DNA of 33,646 nucleotides. Source: Actinomycetes bacterium. GTDB taxonomy: Bacteria > Actinomycetota > Acidimicrobiia > Acidimicrobiales > Microtrichaceae. The translations under genes were made by a program, and so were the position numbers. Location: assembly GCA_023389745.1 (NCBI GenBank), contig JAEWED010000230.1, positions 1-33,646 on the forward strand. The letters are read 5' to 3'. Of the stretch, positions 6,550-14,252 are shown piece by piece. Under the pieces are notes generated by a model. The model did no database searches and had not been told where the DNA came from. It was given only the letters and a program-made list of their open reading frames with translations. Position 1 is the stretch's first letter. The number at the start of each line of letters is the position of its first letter.

Positions 6550-7683
6550 ATGAACATCTCGACCTCGCCGGAACGGGTGAGGGAGTCGGTGGCTCGCACG
6601 ATCTCGCAGAGCCGCGACGTCGACGACATGCTCGCCGGCGTGGCCGCCGAGGTCGCGAAGGTCGTGCCCTATGACGGCGGCATGTGGTTCGGCGTCGATC
6701 CCGCCACGATGATGGCGGTCGCGCCGGCCCGGCTCGAGTACCTCGACGGCGGCTTCTGCCAGCCCTTCTGGAACAACGAGTTCCACGAGCAGGACGCCAA
6801 CCTGTTCCGTGATCTGGCCGCTCGTCCCCGTGACACCGCGGCGACGCTGCGCGACGAGGTCGGGAGCCTGTTGCAGCGCAGCGCCCGCTACCGGGACTTC
6901 CTCGAACCGCAGGGTTACGAGGAGGAGCTGCGCGGCGTGTTCCGCAGCGGTGGGCGGACCTGGGGCGTGGTCGCGCTCTTCCGCGACCGTGGACGCGACC
7001 CGTTCGACGCGGACGCGGTGGCGGTGCTCTCGGCGATCTCGTCGGTCGTGGCCGACGCGCTGCGCACGCACGCGACCGTCACGGTGGCCCCGACGGGTCT
7101 GGTGCACTCGCCGGGGCTGATGTTGTTCGACGACTCGGCAACGGTGATGTCGGTCAACGACTCGGCCTCACGCTGGCTCGAGGACCTCTTCGGTCAGGGC
7201 ACCGACTGGATCGCCGAGCTGAGCGACCCGGAGCGACTCGACACGAACCCCGCGGTGCCGCTCATCCCGCTGCTGTCCAAGGCCCGGGCCGTTGCCGCAG
7301 GCCGCGACCGGGGCGAGGCGCGTGCCCGCATCCGCGACCGCTCCGGACGCTGGATGGTGCTGCACGCGTCGGTGCTCGGTGGCGCCGAGCGCGGACCGAT
7401 CGCAGTGATCGTCGAACCGGCCAAGAGCTCCGACATCGCACCGATCGTGGTCGAGGCCTACGGCCTGACCCCTCGCGAGCGTGACGTCGTCCGTTCGATC
7501 GCCACCGGGAGCTCGACGCCGCAGATCGCCGCAGAGCTGTTCCTGTCGGCGCACACCGTGCGCGACCACATCAAGTCGGTGTTCGACAAGATCGGTGTGA
7601 CGAGCCGGTCCGAGCTGGTCGCGAAGCTGTTCGCCGACCACTACACCGACCCGTTCCACGAGACGCTCGTCGCGGTGGACTGA
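6550..7683 (+). CDS. LuxR-family transcriptional regulator with GAF-like sensor
   Basis: A 377-residue one-component regulator. The C-terminal domain (about 308-370) is a LuxR/NarL helix-turn-helix with the full signature: LTPRERDVVRSIATG, then PQIAAELFLSAHTVRDHIKSVFDKIG and SRSELVAKLF. The N-terminal half (about 10-165: VDDMLAGVAAEVAKVVPYDGGMWFGVD to FDADAVAVLSAISSVVADAL) looks like a GAF-type ligand domain, followed by a PAS-like linker (about 175-300). There is no receiver domain, so it senses a small ligand directly and is not phosphorylated by a kinase. It is divergent from the MBL-fold gene, with a perfect CCCCCC/GGGGGG palindrome between them. The ATG has TATGGT 6 nt upstream and no Shine-Dalgarno. 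Confidence 0.9.
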   Translation: MNISTSPERVRESVARTISQSRDVDDMLAGVAAEVAKVVPYDGGMWFGVDPATMMAVAPARLEYLDGGFCQPFWNNEFHEQDANLFRDLAARPRDTAATLRDEVGSLLQRSARYRDFLEPQGYEEELRGVFRSGGRTWGVVALFRDRGRDPFDADAVAVLSAISSVVADALRTHATVTVAPTGLVHSPGLMLFDDSATVMSVNDSASRWLEDLFGQGTDWIAELSDPERLDTNPAVPLIPLLSKARAVAAGRDRGEARARIRDRSGRWMVLHASVLGGAERGPIAVIVEPAKSSDIAPIVVEAYGLTPRERDVVRSIATGSSTPQIAAELFLSAHTVRDHIKSVFDKIGVTSRSELVAKLFADHYTDPFHETLVAVD

Positions 7684-7719
7684 CCTGGCGTCTGGCTGCT
7701 GAGCGATGGGCGTGGGTCG

Positions 7720-8751
7720 CTACGCGGCCGCGACCGCCGTCGCGACCTCTGCCCACTTCCCGAGGTTCTCGGGACGGCGGGCGATGTCGTCCACGGTGAG
7801 GTAGGAGATGACCCGTTCGGCCACCGAGCCATAGCGGTCGACGATGCGGTCCGCGATCTCGTCCCAGGGCCCGACGACGGCGAAGGCGTCGAGCATCTCG
7901 TCGGTGATCGTCTCGGTCAGGCCGACCAGGTCGCCGGCCTTGAGGCGGTCGTTGAGCCGCGCCGAGGTGCCCTCGAAGCCCAGGTCGTCGAACTGGAACG
8001 AGTAGTTCTTCGTCGACCCGTAGAACCCGATCTGGGCGCGGGCCCGCTGTTCGAGCGAGGCACGCTCCTCCGGGGTGTCGCCGGGGACGATGAACACCGG
8101 GACGAGCAGGTCGACCTCGGAGGGATCGCGTCCCGCGGACTCGGCGCCCTCGGCCACCGCGGGAAGGAGGCGCTCGTTCAGGTAGTGCAACGAGTGCAGC
8201 GGGTGCACGTGCACGCCGTCGGCCACCGCGCCGGCCATCCGGGTCATCCACGGGCCGACGGCCGAGACGTCGACCTTGATGTCGCCATGGTCGTGTGCCG
8301 GGGGTCGCCACTGCTCGGGCAGGAGCGACATCTTGTAGTACGGCCCGTCGTGGGCCAGCTCGGCCTCCCTGCGGAACGCCGCCAGGCTGTCCTTCACCGC
8401 TTCGAGGTAGTCCCGCATGCGCGGCCCCGGCGGGTCGAACGCCGCGCCGTAGCGCCGTTCGATGTGCGCCTTCACCTGGCTGCCGAGCCCCAGGCGGAAC
8501 CTCCCGCCGGTGTTGCCGGCGAGCTCCCAGGCGAGCGACGCGGCGATCATCGGGCTGACCGCGAAGGCGACCGCGATCCCGGTCGAGTACGTGAGCGACG
8601 GTGCCGCCATCGCCGCCGCGGCGATGCTCATCCAGGGTGTCTGCCCCGTCTCGGTGAACACCATGCCGGCGAACCCGGCATCCTCGGCGGTGCGGGCGAG
8701 CTCGGCCGCCTCGTCCCACCGGCTGGGGCCCACCATGAGATCGAAGTGCAT
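7720..8751 (-). CDS. LLM-class F420-dependent oxidoreductase
   Basis: A 343-residue TIM-barrel protein of the luciferase-like monooxygenase class, F420-dependent subgroup. The start reads MHFDLMVGPSRWDEAAELARTAED, followed by GFAGMVFTETGQTPW and the strongly conserved GRFRLGLGSQVKAHIERRYG. Later segments (VGLTETITDEMLDAFAVVGPWDEIADRI) match the cofactor and substrate end of the barrel. These enzymes move hydride between coenzyme F420 and organic substrates; F420 use is inferred from subfamily, and FMN cannot be excluded. The ATG at 8751 has AGGAG 7 nt upstream. It lies 44 nt after the ArsR gene on the same strand, so it is probably the third gene of the SRPBCC-ArsR operon. Confidence 0.9.
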   Translation of the reverse strand: MHFDLMVGPSRWDEAAELARTAEDAGFAGMVFTETGQTPWMSIAAAAMAAPSLTYSTGIAVAFAVSPMIAASLAWELAGNTGGRFRLGLGSQVKAHIERRYGAAFDPPGPRMRDYLEAVKDSLAAFRREAELAHDGPYYKMSLLPEQWRPPAHDHGDIKVDVSAVGPWMTRMAGAVADGVHVHPLHSLHYLNERLLPAVAEGAESAGRDPSEVDLLVPVFIVPGDTPEERASLEQRARAQIGFYGSTKNYSFQFDDLGFEGTSARLNDRLKAGDLVGLTETITDEMLDAFAVVGPWDEIADRIVDRYGSVAERVISYLTVDDIARRPENLGKWAEVATAVAAA

Positions 8752-8795
8752 CTGTCCGCTCCTGTTCGACGACTCGCGGCGCCCATCATTGCCGG

Positions 8796-9188
8796 TCACG
8801 CCGTTGGATCGGGCGGGCTCTGGTCCGCGAGGTGCGCGTGCAGGGCGTCGAGTCGGTCGTCCCACCGGTTGGCCATGGCGGAGAGCCACCCCAGCGCCGC
8901 TCGCAACGGCTCGGGTCGGGCTCGATAGCGGACGCGCCGACCGTCGGGCTCCTCCGCGACGAGCAGGCCGGCAGCCACGAGGTGGTGCAGGTGCTTGGCG
9001 ACCGCCTGTCGGCTGATCGGCAAGCTCTCGGCCAACTCGCTCACGGTCGCCGGCCCGGTACGGGCCAGGCAGTCGAGGATCTGGCGCCGGGTCGGCTCCG
9101 CCAGCGCCGCGAACACCGCGATCGCCGCCTCCTCGCCCGACTCCCCCGACGCGCCCACGGCAGCCGCCGAGGGGTCGCGCTCAGCCAC
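8796..9188 (-). CDS. ArsR-family winged-helix regulator
   Basis: A 130-residue regulator. After a loose, acidic and alanine-rich N-terminus comes the ArsR signature (VFAALAEPTRRQILDCLARTGPATVSELAESL), the recognition helix (SRQAVAKHLHHLVAAGLLVAEE) and the wing (DGRRVRYRARPEPL). The tail LGWLSAMANRWDDRLDALHAHLAD is the usual partner helix of ArsR proteins paired with SRPBCC proteins. No metal-binding cysteines are seen. The GTG start overlaps the SRPBCC gene by 8 nt, so the pair is coupled. Gene order here (SRPBCC first) is the reverse of the operon at 31246-32844. It probably binds the palindrome at 9633-9654. Confidence 0.9.
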   Translation of the reverse strand: MAERDPSAAAVGASGESGEEAAIAVFAALAEPTRRQILDCLARTGPATVSELAESLPISRQAVAKHLHHLVAAGLLVAEEPDGRRVRYRARPEPLRAALGWLSAMANRWDDRLDALHAHLADQSPPDPTA

Positions 9189-9621
9189 CCGCGAGGTGGG
9201 CGGCGAGGGCGACGAACTGCTCGCGCCAACCCTGGGTGTTGTCGACGATCTGGTCCGGCCCGTTGTGGAGCGTCGTGAACCCGGACTCGACGACCGTCAG
9301 GACGGTCCCGCTGCCGTCACCGTTCGGGGCGAGCGTCCACTCGACGAGCGTGCTCTTCACCGCATCGAGCGGCTCGCCCTCGGAGCCCCACCGGAACGCG
9401 AAGCGGATCATCGGCTCGACCGCCACGATGACGCCGGGGGCGAGACCGTGCTCGGTCCAGCGGATCTCCATGGGCGCGCCCTCGCGCAGGTCCCACTCGG
9501 CGCTGTCGGCGAACCACTCACCGAACTGGGCAGGGTCGGTGAGCGCTGCCCACACCCGTTCGACCGGGTGCGGCAGCTCGGTGGTGCGCTCGATGGTGTC
9601 GGGGATGTCGTGTGAGGTCAT
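9181..9621 (-). CDS. SRPBCC (AHSA1/START-like) domain protein
   Basis: A 146-residue Aha1/START-like protein. It opens TIERTTELPHPVERVWAALTDPAQFGEWF, the standard first strand and helices, and continues MEIRWTEHGLAPGVIVAVEPMIRFAFRW and TLVEWTLAPNGDGSGTVLTVVESGF, ending with the long C-terminal helix (GWREQFVALAAHL). The fold forms a deep hydrophobic pocket, and members paired with ArsR genes are thought to bind or process hydrophobic ligands. The ATG at 9621 is chosen over an upstream in-frame ATG because TATGGT lies 6 nt before it. It is the first gene of an SRPBCC-ArsR-(LLM) operon. Confidence 0.9.
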   Translation of the reverse strand: MTSHDIPDTIERTTELPHPVERVWAALTDPAQFGEWFADSAEWDLREGAPMEIRWTEHGLAPGVIVAVEPMIRFAFRWGSEGEPLDAVKSTLVEWTLAPNGDGSGTVLTVVESGFTTLHNGPDQIVDNTQGWREQFVALAAHLAGG

Positions 9622-9627
9622 GGCTCG

Positions 9628-9657
9628 ACCATATGGCAACCCTGCGGTTGCCATCAA
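9628..9657 (-). promoter_or_regulatory. Leaderless promoter of the SRPBCC-ArsR operon
   Basis: -35 TTGATG (9657-9652), 18-nt spacer, -10 TATGGT (9633-9628), then 6 nt to the ATG at 9621. Boxes and spacing nearly equal those of the ArsR-VOC promoter at 3176-3205. Confidence 0.7.
9633..9654. promoter_or_regulatory. Candidate ArsR operator (perfect 9-4-9 inverted repeat)
   Basis: Arms ATGGCAACC and GGTTGCCAT around CTGC, filling the space between the -35 and -10 boxes. Presumed site for the ArsR protein encoded at 8796-9188. The arm sequence differs from the operator at 3179-3202, so the two regulators are probably insulated from each other. Confidence 0.75.
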
Positions 9658-9677
9658 TGGTGGATGTCGGGTGCGCG

Positions 9678-9683
9678 TAAGGT
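9678..9683 (+). promoter_or_regulatory. -10 box of the ABM gene
   Basis: TAAGGT lies exactly 6 nt before the ATG at 9690. No good -35 is visible. It is back to back with the SRPBCC promoter. Confidence 0.5.
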
Positions 9684-9689
9684 CGCCCC

Positions 9690-9977
9690 ATGATCATCGT
9701 CGCCGGTTGGATACGGGTCGCCCCACACGAACGCGCCGAGTACCTCGACGGCTGCCGATCGGTGGTCGAGGCAGCGAGGCGAGCGCCCGGGTGCGTCGAC
9801 TTCACGATCACCGCCGACCTGCTCGACGACGGGCGCATCGACGTGTTCGAGCAGTGGGAGTCCGTCGACGCCGTCGAGGCGTTCCGGGGGTCGGGCCCTT
9901 CGGGAGACCAGCAGGCACAGGTGCTCGACGCGCAGGTGGTCCAGCACACCGTCGCCGAGAGCACGTCGCTGACGTGA
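9690..9977 (+). CDS. ABM-type (antibiotic biosynthesis monooxygenase) small protein
   Basis: A 95-residue dimeric alpha-beta barrel protein of the ABM family. It starts MIIVAGWIRVAPHERAEYLDGC, continues with helix VVEAARRAPGCVDFTI, and has the family's strand RIDVFEQWESVDAVEAFRG. Members include cofactor-free quinone-forming monooxygenases, haem-degrading proteins and small stress proteins; no haem-ligand histidine stands out. It is leaderless, divergent from the ArsR-controlled SRPBCC operon, and about 110 nt upstream of the dehydrogenase gene. No polyketide genes are nearby, so a role in antibiotic synthesis is not implied. Confidence 0.85.
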   Translation: MIIVAGWIRVAPHERAEYLDGCRSVVEAARRAPGCVDFTITADLLDDGRIDVFEQWESVDAVEAFRGSGPSGDQQAQVLDAQVVQHTVAESTSLT

Positions 9978-10087
9978 GGCGACGCCGGCACGAAGGAGCG
10001 CAACCACCCGCGTCGGCGCAATGATGGTCCCCGGCGACGGTGCGTGGGGTTCGCAGCGGGCCGACATCGACCGGGGGGAAGAACGAG

Positions 10088-11197
10088 ATGACCACGTCCA
10101 GCACGCGCGACCGGGTGAAGGTGTTCCAGGTCGCGACCGGCAACGTCGGCAGCGAGATGATCCAGCGCATCCGACACCAGCCCGACCTCGAGCTGATCGG
10201 GCTGCACTGCTACTCGCCCGACAAGATCGGCCGTGACGCCGGCGAGATCGTCGGCATCGACCCGATCGGCGTCATCGCCACCGGCACCGTCGACGAGATC
10301 ATCGCCGCCCGTCCCGACTGCGTGACCTTCCACGGCGTGTTCCCCGACGTGGACCTGTACGTGCCGATCCTCGAAGCCGGCATCGACATCGTCACCACCG
10401 CGGACTGGATCACCGGTCACCACCGCACCACGAACCACCCGCACCCGTCGGGGCGCACCGAGCACGAGATCATCCAGGAGGCCTGCGAACGCGGCGGGTC
10501 GACCTTCTACGGCACCGGCATGAACCCGGGCCTCGCCCAGATCCTCACGATCGCCCACTCCGCCGACGTCACCGAGATCCAGCGGGTGCTGTGCAAGGAG
10601 TCCGTCGACGTCTCGTGCCACCACTCCGTCGACACCTGGGTCGAGGTCGGCTTCGGCCGCCCCGTCGACGACCCCGCGGTGCCGGGCATGCTCGAGAAGT
10701 ACACCCGCGTGTTCGAGGACGCGGTGCGCCTGATGGCCGACGCGTTCGATGTGACCCTCGACGAGGTGCGCTTCGAGTACGAGCTCGGCGCGTGCACCAA
10801 GGACGTCGACCTGGGTTGGTACCAGCTCCCCGAGGGCTCCCTCGGCGGCTGCTACCTGAAGTACGTCGGCCTCATCGACGGCGAGCCGCGCATCGAGATG
10901 CACCTCGAGTGGCAGATGACGCCGCTGACCCAGCCGCGTTGGGACATCCAGGCCTGCTACATCACCCAGATCGACGGGGACCCCTGCATCTACTCGAAGC
11001 ATCTGATCTTCCCGAAGCCGGGCACCGACTTCTCCTCCGTCGAGTCGTTCGCACAGGTCGGCATGACCGTCACCGGCATGCCCGCGCTGAACGCGATCCG
11101 AGCGGTCGTCGCCGCGCCGCCGGGCATCGTGACCAGCACCGACCTTCCGCTGCGAGCGTTCGCGGGACGGTTCGCGAGCAACATCACCGGCTCGTGA
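10088..11197 (+). CDS. Dihydrodipicolinate-reductase-like NAD(P)-dependent dehydrogenase
   Basis: A 369-residue Rossmann-fold oxidoreductase. The N-terminus VKVFQVATGNVGSEMIQRI carries the GNVG dinucleotide loop typical of the actinobacterial group annotated as dihydrodipicolinate reductase-like or amine dehydrogenase-like. A second conserved block is GSTFYGTGMNPGLAQIL. It is longer than true DapB (about 250 residues) and lacks its E-x-H-H-x-x-K-x-D-x-P-S-G-T-A motif, so it is not the lysine-pathway enzyme. The ATG has a purine-rich GGGGAAG upstream. Its stop overlaps the Rieske oxygenase start (GTGA), so the two products probably work in one pathway. The group often sits in sterol- or lipid-degrading clusters; the substrate is unknown. 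Confidence 0.85.
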   Translation: MTTSSTRDRVKVFQVATGNVGSEMIQRIRHQPDLELIGLHCYSPDKIGRDAGEIVGIDPIGVIATGTVDEIIAARPDCVTFHGVFPDVDLYVPILEAGIDIVTTADWITGHHRTTNHPHPSGRTEHEIIQEACERGGSTFYGTGMNPGLAQILTIAHSADVTEIQRVLCKESVDVSCHHSVDTWVEVGFGRPVDDPAVPGMLEKYTRVFEDAVRLMADAFDVTLDEVRFEYELGACTKDVDLGWYQLPEGSLGGCYLKYVGLIDGEPRIEMHLEWQMTPLTQPRWDIQACYITQIDGDPCIYSKHLIFPKPGTDFSSVESFAQVGMTVTGMPALNAIRAVVAAPPGIVTSTDLPLRAFAGRFASNITGS

Positions 11198-12177
11198 GCG
11201 CACCGTCGGCAACGACCGCGCCGGCCGATCCACGCCCGCCGTTCCCGGTGGGCTGGTTCGCCGTCGACCGGGCCGACTCGGTCGCGCCGGGCGCGCTGGT
11301 GGAGCGCACGTTCCTCGGTGAGCAGGTCGTCGCGTTCCGCACCGAGAGCGGGCGCCCGGGTGTGGTGTCGGCCTACTGCCCGCACCTCGGCGCCAACCTC
11401 GCCCGCGGCGGCAGCGTGGTCGAGGAGTCGCTGCGGTGTCCGTTCCACAGCCTGCGCTGGTCGCCCGACGGCGCGTGCGTGGGCTCCGAGTACCCCGGCG
11501 ACCCCGACTACGCACAGCAGCTGCCCGCCTACCGGACCATCGAGCGCTTCGGCTTCCTGTTCGCGTGGCACGACCCCGCCGGCGGCGAGCCGAACTTCGA
11601 CGTGCCCGAGCTCGACAGGGACGGCTGGACCGACTGGCTCGTCACGACGCTCCCGATCGACGCACACGTCGAGACCGTGCACGAGAACGGCGTCGACGCG
11701 GTGCACTTCGGCATCGTGCACGGCTTCCCGCTGTCGTCGCCGCGCTACGAGGACCGCGGCACGTCGTTCCACTCGGAGTTCCACTTCGCGACACCGAACT
11801 TCCTGCGCGAGGGACCCGCCGAGATCACGACCTTCTTCGACACCGACACCCACGGACTCGGCTGTGCGCATTCGCTGAACACCGCAGACGAGGTCGGCCT
11901 GCGCTACCGGGTCGTGCTGCTGACCACCCCGACGACGGCGGGCAGCCTCGACTTCACCGTCGCCACGACGGTCCAGCGTCCGACCGACGGCGACCTGGTC
12001 GCCGGGGTTCCCGTCGACGAGGTCGCCGACTTCATGCATCGCGGTGCCGTCGGCGGTGTCCGCCAGGACATCCCCATCTGGGAAGGGCTGCGCCACGTCG
12101 ACCAGCCGCGTCTCGTCAAGGGCGACGGTCCGATCCCCCGCTTCCGTCACTGGGCGTCGCAGTTCCGCCCCACCTGA
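11194..12177 (+). CDS. Rieske [2Fe-2S] non-haem iron oxygenase, KshA-like
   Basis: A 327-residue oxygenase. The Rieske cluster ligands are C62-P-H64 and C82-P-F-H85. The catalytic domain has the mononuclear iron motif D168-x2-H171-x4-H176. This layout matches the oxygenase component of Rieske systems such as 3-ketosteroid 9-alpha-hydroxylase and cholesterol 7-desaturase, although it is somewhat shorter than KshA (about 380). These enzymes need a separate ferredoxin reductase, and none is encoded here. The GTG start overlaps the upstream dehydrogenase stop by 4 nt. Family is secure; a steroid or other fused-ring substrate is only an inference. Confidence 0.9.
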   Translation: MSAPSATTAPADPRPPFPVGWFAVDRADSVAPGALVERTFLGEQVVAFRTESGRPGVVSAYCPHLGANLARGGSVVEESLRCPFHSLRWSPDGACVGSEYPGDPDYAQQLPAYRTIERFGFLFAWHDPAGGEPNFDVPELDRDGWTDWLVTTLPIDAHVETVHENGVDAVHFGIVHGFPLSSPRYEDRGTSFHSEFHFATPNFLREGPAEITTFFDTDTHGLGCAHSLNTADEVGLRYRVVLLTTPTTAGSLDFTVATTVQRPTDGDLVAGVPVDEVADFMHRGAVGGVRQDIPIWEGLRHVDQPRLVKGDGPIPRFRHWASQFRPT

Positions 12178-12261
12178 CGGAGCAGCCGAACCGGTCGTGA
12201 CGCCGCGATGGAGCCGGTCGCGGTATGCATCGAGGTCATCGGTCCCCTGCAACACCCGCAG

Positions 12262-12290
12262 TTGTGGTCATGGGCGTGCACCGGGACGAT
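12262..12290 (+). promoter_or_regulatory. Promoter of the methyltransferase gene
   Basis: -35 TTGTGG (12262-12267), 17-nt spacer, -10 GACGAT (12285-12290), then 6 nt to the ATG at 12297. The -10 lacks the first T, but spacing matches the leaderless pattern seen elsewhere in the window. Confidence 0.5.
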
Positions 12291-12296
12291 CGCTGC

Positions 12297-13163
12297 ATGG
12301 ACGACACGACCTCTCCCCCGACATCGATCGAACCTGCGGACCAGCGCGCTGCCTGGAACGGCCCGGAGGGCGCCAACTGGGCGAAGCACTCCGAGCGAGC
12401 CACGCCGGGTGGTGACTTCTCGGCCGACGTGCTCGAGGTCGCCGATCTCGAGCGTGGCGAGCACGTGCTCGACATCGGCTGCGGCATCGGCACGCTCACG
12501 CGCGATGCCGCCCGCATCGCCGTCGACGGGCACGCGCTCGGCGTCGATCTGTCCGCGGCGATGATCGAGCGTGCGCGCCAGATCGCGGTGACGGAAGGGG
12601 TCGCCAACGTGGCGTTCACCGTCGACGACGTCGCGACCCACCGGTTCGACGAGATGCACCTCGACGTCGCACTCAGCCACTTCGGCGTCATGTTCTTCGA
12701 CGATCCGGTGACGGCGTTCGCCAACGTCGCGACGGCACTGCGGCCGGGCGGACGGCTCGTCTTCGTCTGCCCGGCGGCGATGGAGCGCTGCGACTGGTAC
12801 GTCGTCCCGCTCGCGGCGCTGGCCGGCGCTCCACCGACCCCGGCCGACGCACCGTCGGTCATGTTCAGCCTGGCCGATCCGGTCCACATCCGTCGGGTAC
12901 TGCGCGCCGCCGGGTTCTCGCGGATCGAGGTGGAGCCGTTCGACGGCGCCCTCTGGTTCGGGGACGACGCGCGGACCGCGGCCGAGATGTACCTGGACGC
13001 GGGTCCCGTGCAGGCGTTCCTGCAACGCCACCCCTCGATGACCGACGACGCGGCGCTCGACACCCTGGTCGAGGCCGTCGCTCCGTACGCAGGGCCCGAC
13101 GGTGTGCGGTTGCAGGGCGCCCACTGGATGGTCCGCGCCGTGCGCGCCGAGGGCGACTCATGA
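12297..13163 (+). CDS. Class I SAM-dependent methyltransferase
   Basis: A 288-residue class I methyltransferase. Motif I is HVLDIGCGIGTLTRDAA (SAM-binding glycine loop), motif II is HALGVDLSAAMIERAR, the post-II acidic motif is VAFTVDDVATHRF, and motif III is ALRPGGRLVFVCP. The N-terminal AAWNGPEGANWAKH is characteristic of a UbiE/CmoA-like group of small-molecule methyltransferases. The start at 12297 is taken because GACGAT lies 6 nt upstream; the frame stays open 24 codons further up but through the promoter. Its stop overlaps the next gene by 4 nt (ATGA). The acceptor substrate is unknown. Confidence 0.87.
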   Translation: MDDTTSPPTSIEPADQRAAWNGPEGANWAKHSERATPGGDFSADVLEVADLERGEHVLDIGCGIGTLTRDAARIAVDGHALGVDLSAAMIERARQIAVTEGVANVAFTVDDVATHRFDEMHLDVALSHFGVMFFDDPVTAFANVATALRPGGRLVFVCPAAMERCDWYVVPLAALAGAPPTPADAPSVMFSLADPVHIRRVLRAAGFSRIEVEPFDGALWFGDDARTAAEMYLDAGPVQAFLQRHPSMTDDAALDTLVEAVAPYAGPDGVRLQGAHWMVRAVRAEGDS

Positions 13164-14218
13164 CGTCGGCCGACTCGGAACGGGCCGTCCCGCCCGTCGC
13201 CACCGGGACGGGCGCCGTCCTGCTCCTCGGCGGCTACGGCGCCGTCGGCCGAGCCGCCGCCGCAGCACTCGTGGACGACGGCACCCCGGTGCTCGTCGCC
13301 GGACGCGACGGCGACCGCGCTGCGGCACTCGCCGAACGCCTCGGCGACCGTGCGACCGGCCGTGCCCTCGACGCGGCCGACGACGCCGGGCTGTCCCGTG
13401 TGCTGCCCGAGGTGTCAGCGATCGTGATGTGCGTCGAGCGGAACAACCGCCCGATCGCGCAGCTCTGCATCGATCGACGCGTGCCGTTCGTCGACGTGAG
13501 CGCGACCTCGACGGTCGTCGCCTCGGTCGCTGCGTTGGACCGGGCCGCCCGACGGAACGGGACCTCGTCGCTGATCAGCGTCGGGCTCGCACCGGGTGTC
13601 TCCAACCTCCTCGCGCGGGCGGTCCACGACGAGCGACCCGACGAGCGAGCGATCGACCTGACGTTGCTGTTCGGCACCGCCGGCGACCACGGTTCCGACT
13701 CACGGCGTTGGATCCTCGACGGGCTCGCACAGAGCCCCGGGGACCGGCGACCGAAGCTCGTCGACGTGCTGGGCGCCGGCCGGCGACGGGCGCATCCGTT
13801 CCCGTTCTCCGACCAGCACACGCTCGCCGAGGCACTCGATGCGACGGTCACCACTCGGATCTGCTTCGAGTCACGGTCGGTCACGTCGGCGCTGTTCGCG
13901 CTCCGACGGCGACCGCAGCTCAGCGAGCGACCGACGGTACGAGCCCTGCTCGACCGTGCGATGCGCTCGGTCCCGTTCGGGAGCGATCGGTTCGTGATCC
14001 AGGCGTCAGCGAGCCGGCCCCACGGCGTGGTCCACGCGGTCACCGGGAACGGTGAGTGCGATGCGACCGGTCGGGTCGCCGCGGCCGCGGTGCAGCTCCT
14101 GCTGGCGGGCGGGGTGCCGCCGGGTGTGCACCACCTCGACCAGGTCGTCGACCTGGGGTTCCTCGGCGGTCTGTCCGACGTCATCGAGGTGCACCGCTCG
14201 GGCCCGCCGCGTTCCTGA
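13160..14218 (+). CDS. Saccharopine-dehydrogenase-like NAD(P)-binding protein
   Basis: A 352-residue protein with an N-terminal Rossmann domain: AVLLLGGYGAVGRAAAAALV supplies the G-x-G-x-x-G loop and VLVAGRDGDRAAALAERLG the second strand, as in saccharopine dehydrogenase and related trans-acting reductases. A conserved middle segment (FVDVSATSTVVASVAALDRAARRNGT, then ISVGLAPGVSNLLARAV) matches the family. The remaining domain is poorly conserved to my eye. It overlaps the methyltransferase by 4 nt, so the pair probably modifies the same substrate. Reaction and substrate are unknown; a true lysine-pathway role is unlikely in this context. Confidence 0.82.
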   Translation: MTSADSERAVPPVATGTGAVLLLGGYGAVGRAAAAALVDDGTPVLVAGRDGDRAAALAERLGDRATGRALDAADDAGLSRVLPEVSAIVMCVERNNRPIAQLCIDRRVPFVDVSATSTVVASVAALDRAARRNGTSSLISVGLAPGVSNLLARAVHDERPDERAIDLTLLFGTAGDHGSDSRRWILDGLAQSPGDRRPKLVDVLGAGRRRAHPFPFSDQHTLAEALDATVTTRICFESRSVTSALFALRRRPQLSERPTVRALLDRAMRSVPFGSDRFVIQASASRPHGVVHAVTGNGECDATGRVAAAAVQLLLAGGVPPGVHHLDQVVDLGFLGGLSDVIEVHRSGPPRS

Positions 14219-14240
14219 GCCGTCGACCTGCACCGCTCGG

Positions 14241-14246
14241 TACCCT
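14241..14246 (+). promoter_or_regulatory. -10 box of the LysR gene
   Basis: TACCCT lies exactly 6 nt before the ATG at 14253, indicating a leaderless start. No convincing -35. Confidence 0.5.
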
Positions 14247-14252
14247 GCCCGC

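Noticed and set aside
12225..12296. Upstream start for the methyltransferase
   Set aside because: The extra 24 codons run through the -35 and -10 boxes and do not resemble the family.
9690..13163. Natural-product biosynthetic cluster (ABM monooxygenase, Rieske, methyltransferase)
   Set aside because: No polyketide, non-ribosomal peptide, terpene or RiPP core gene is present; the enzymes also fit catabolism.
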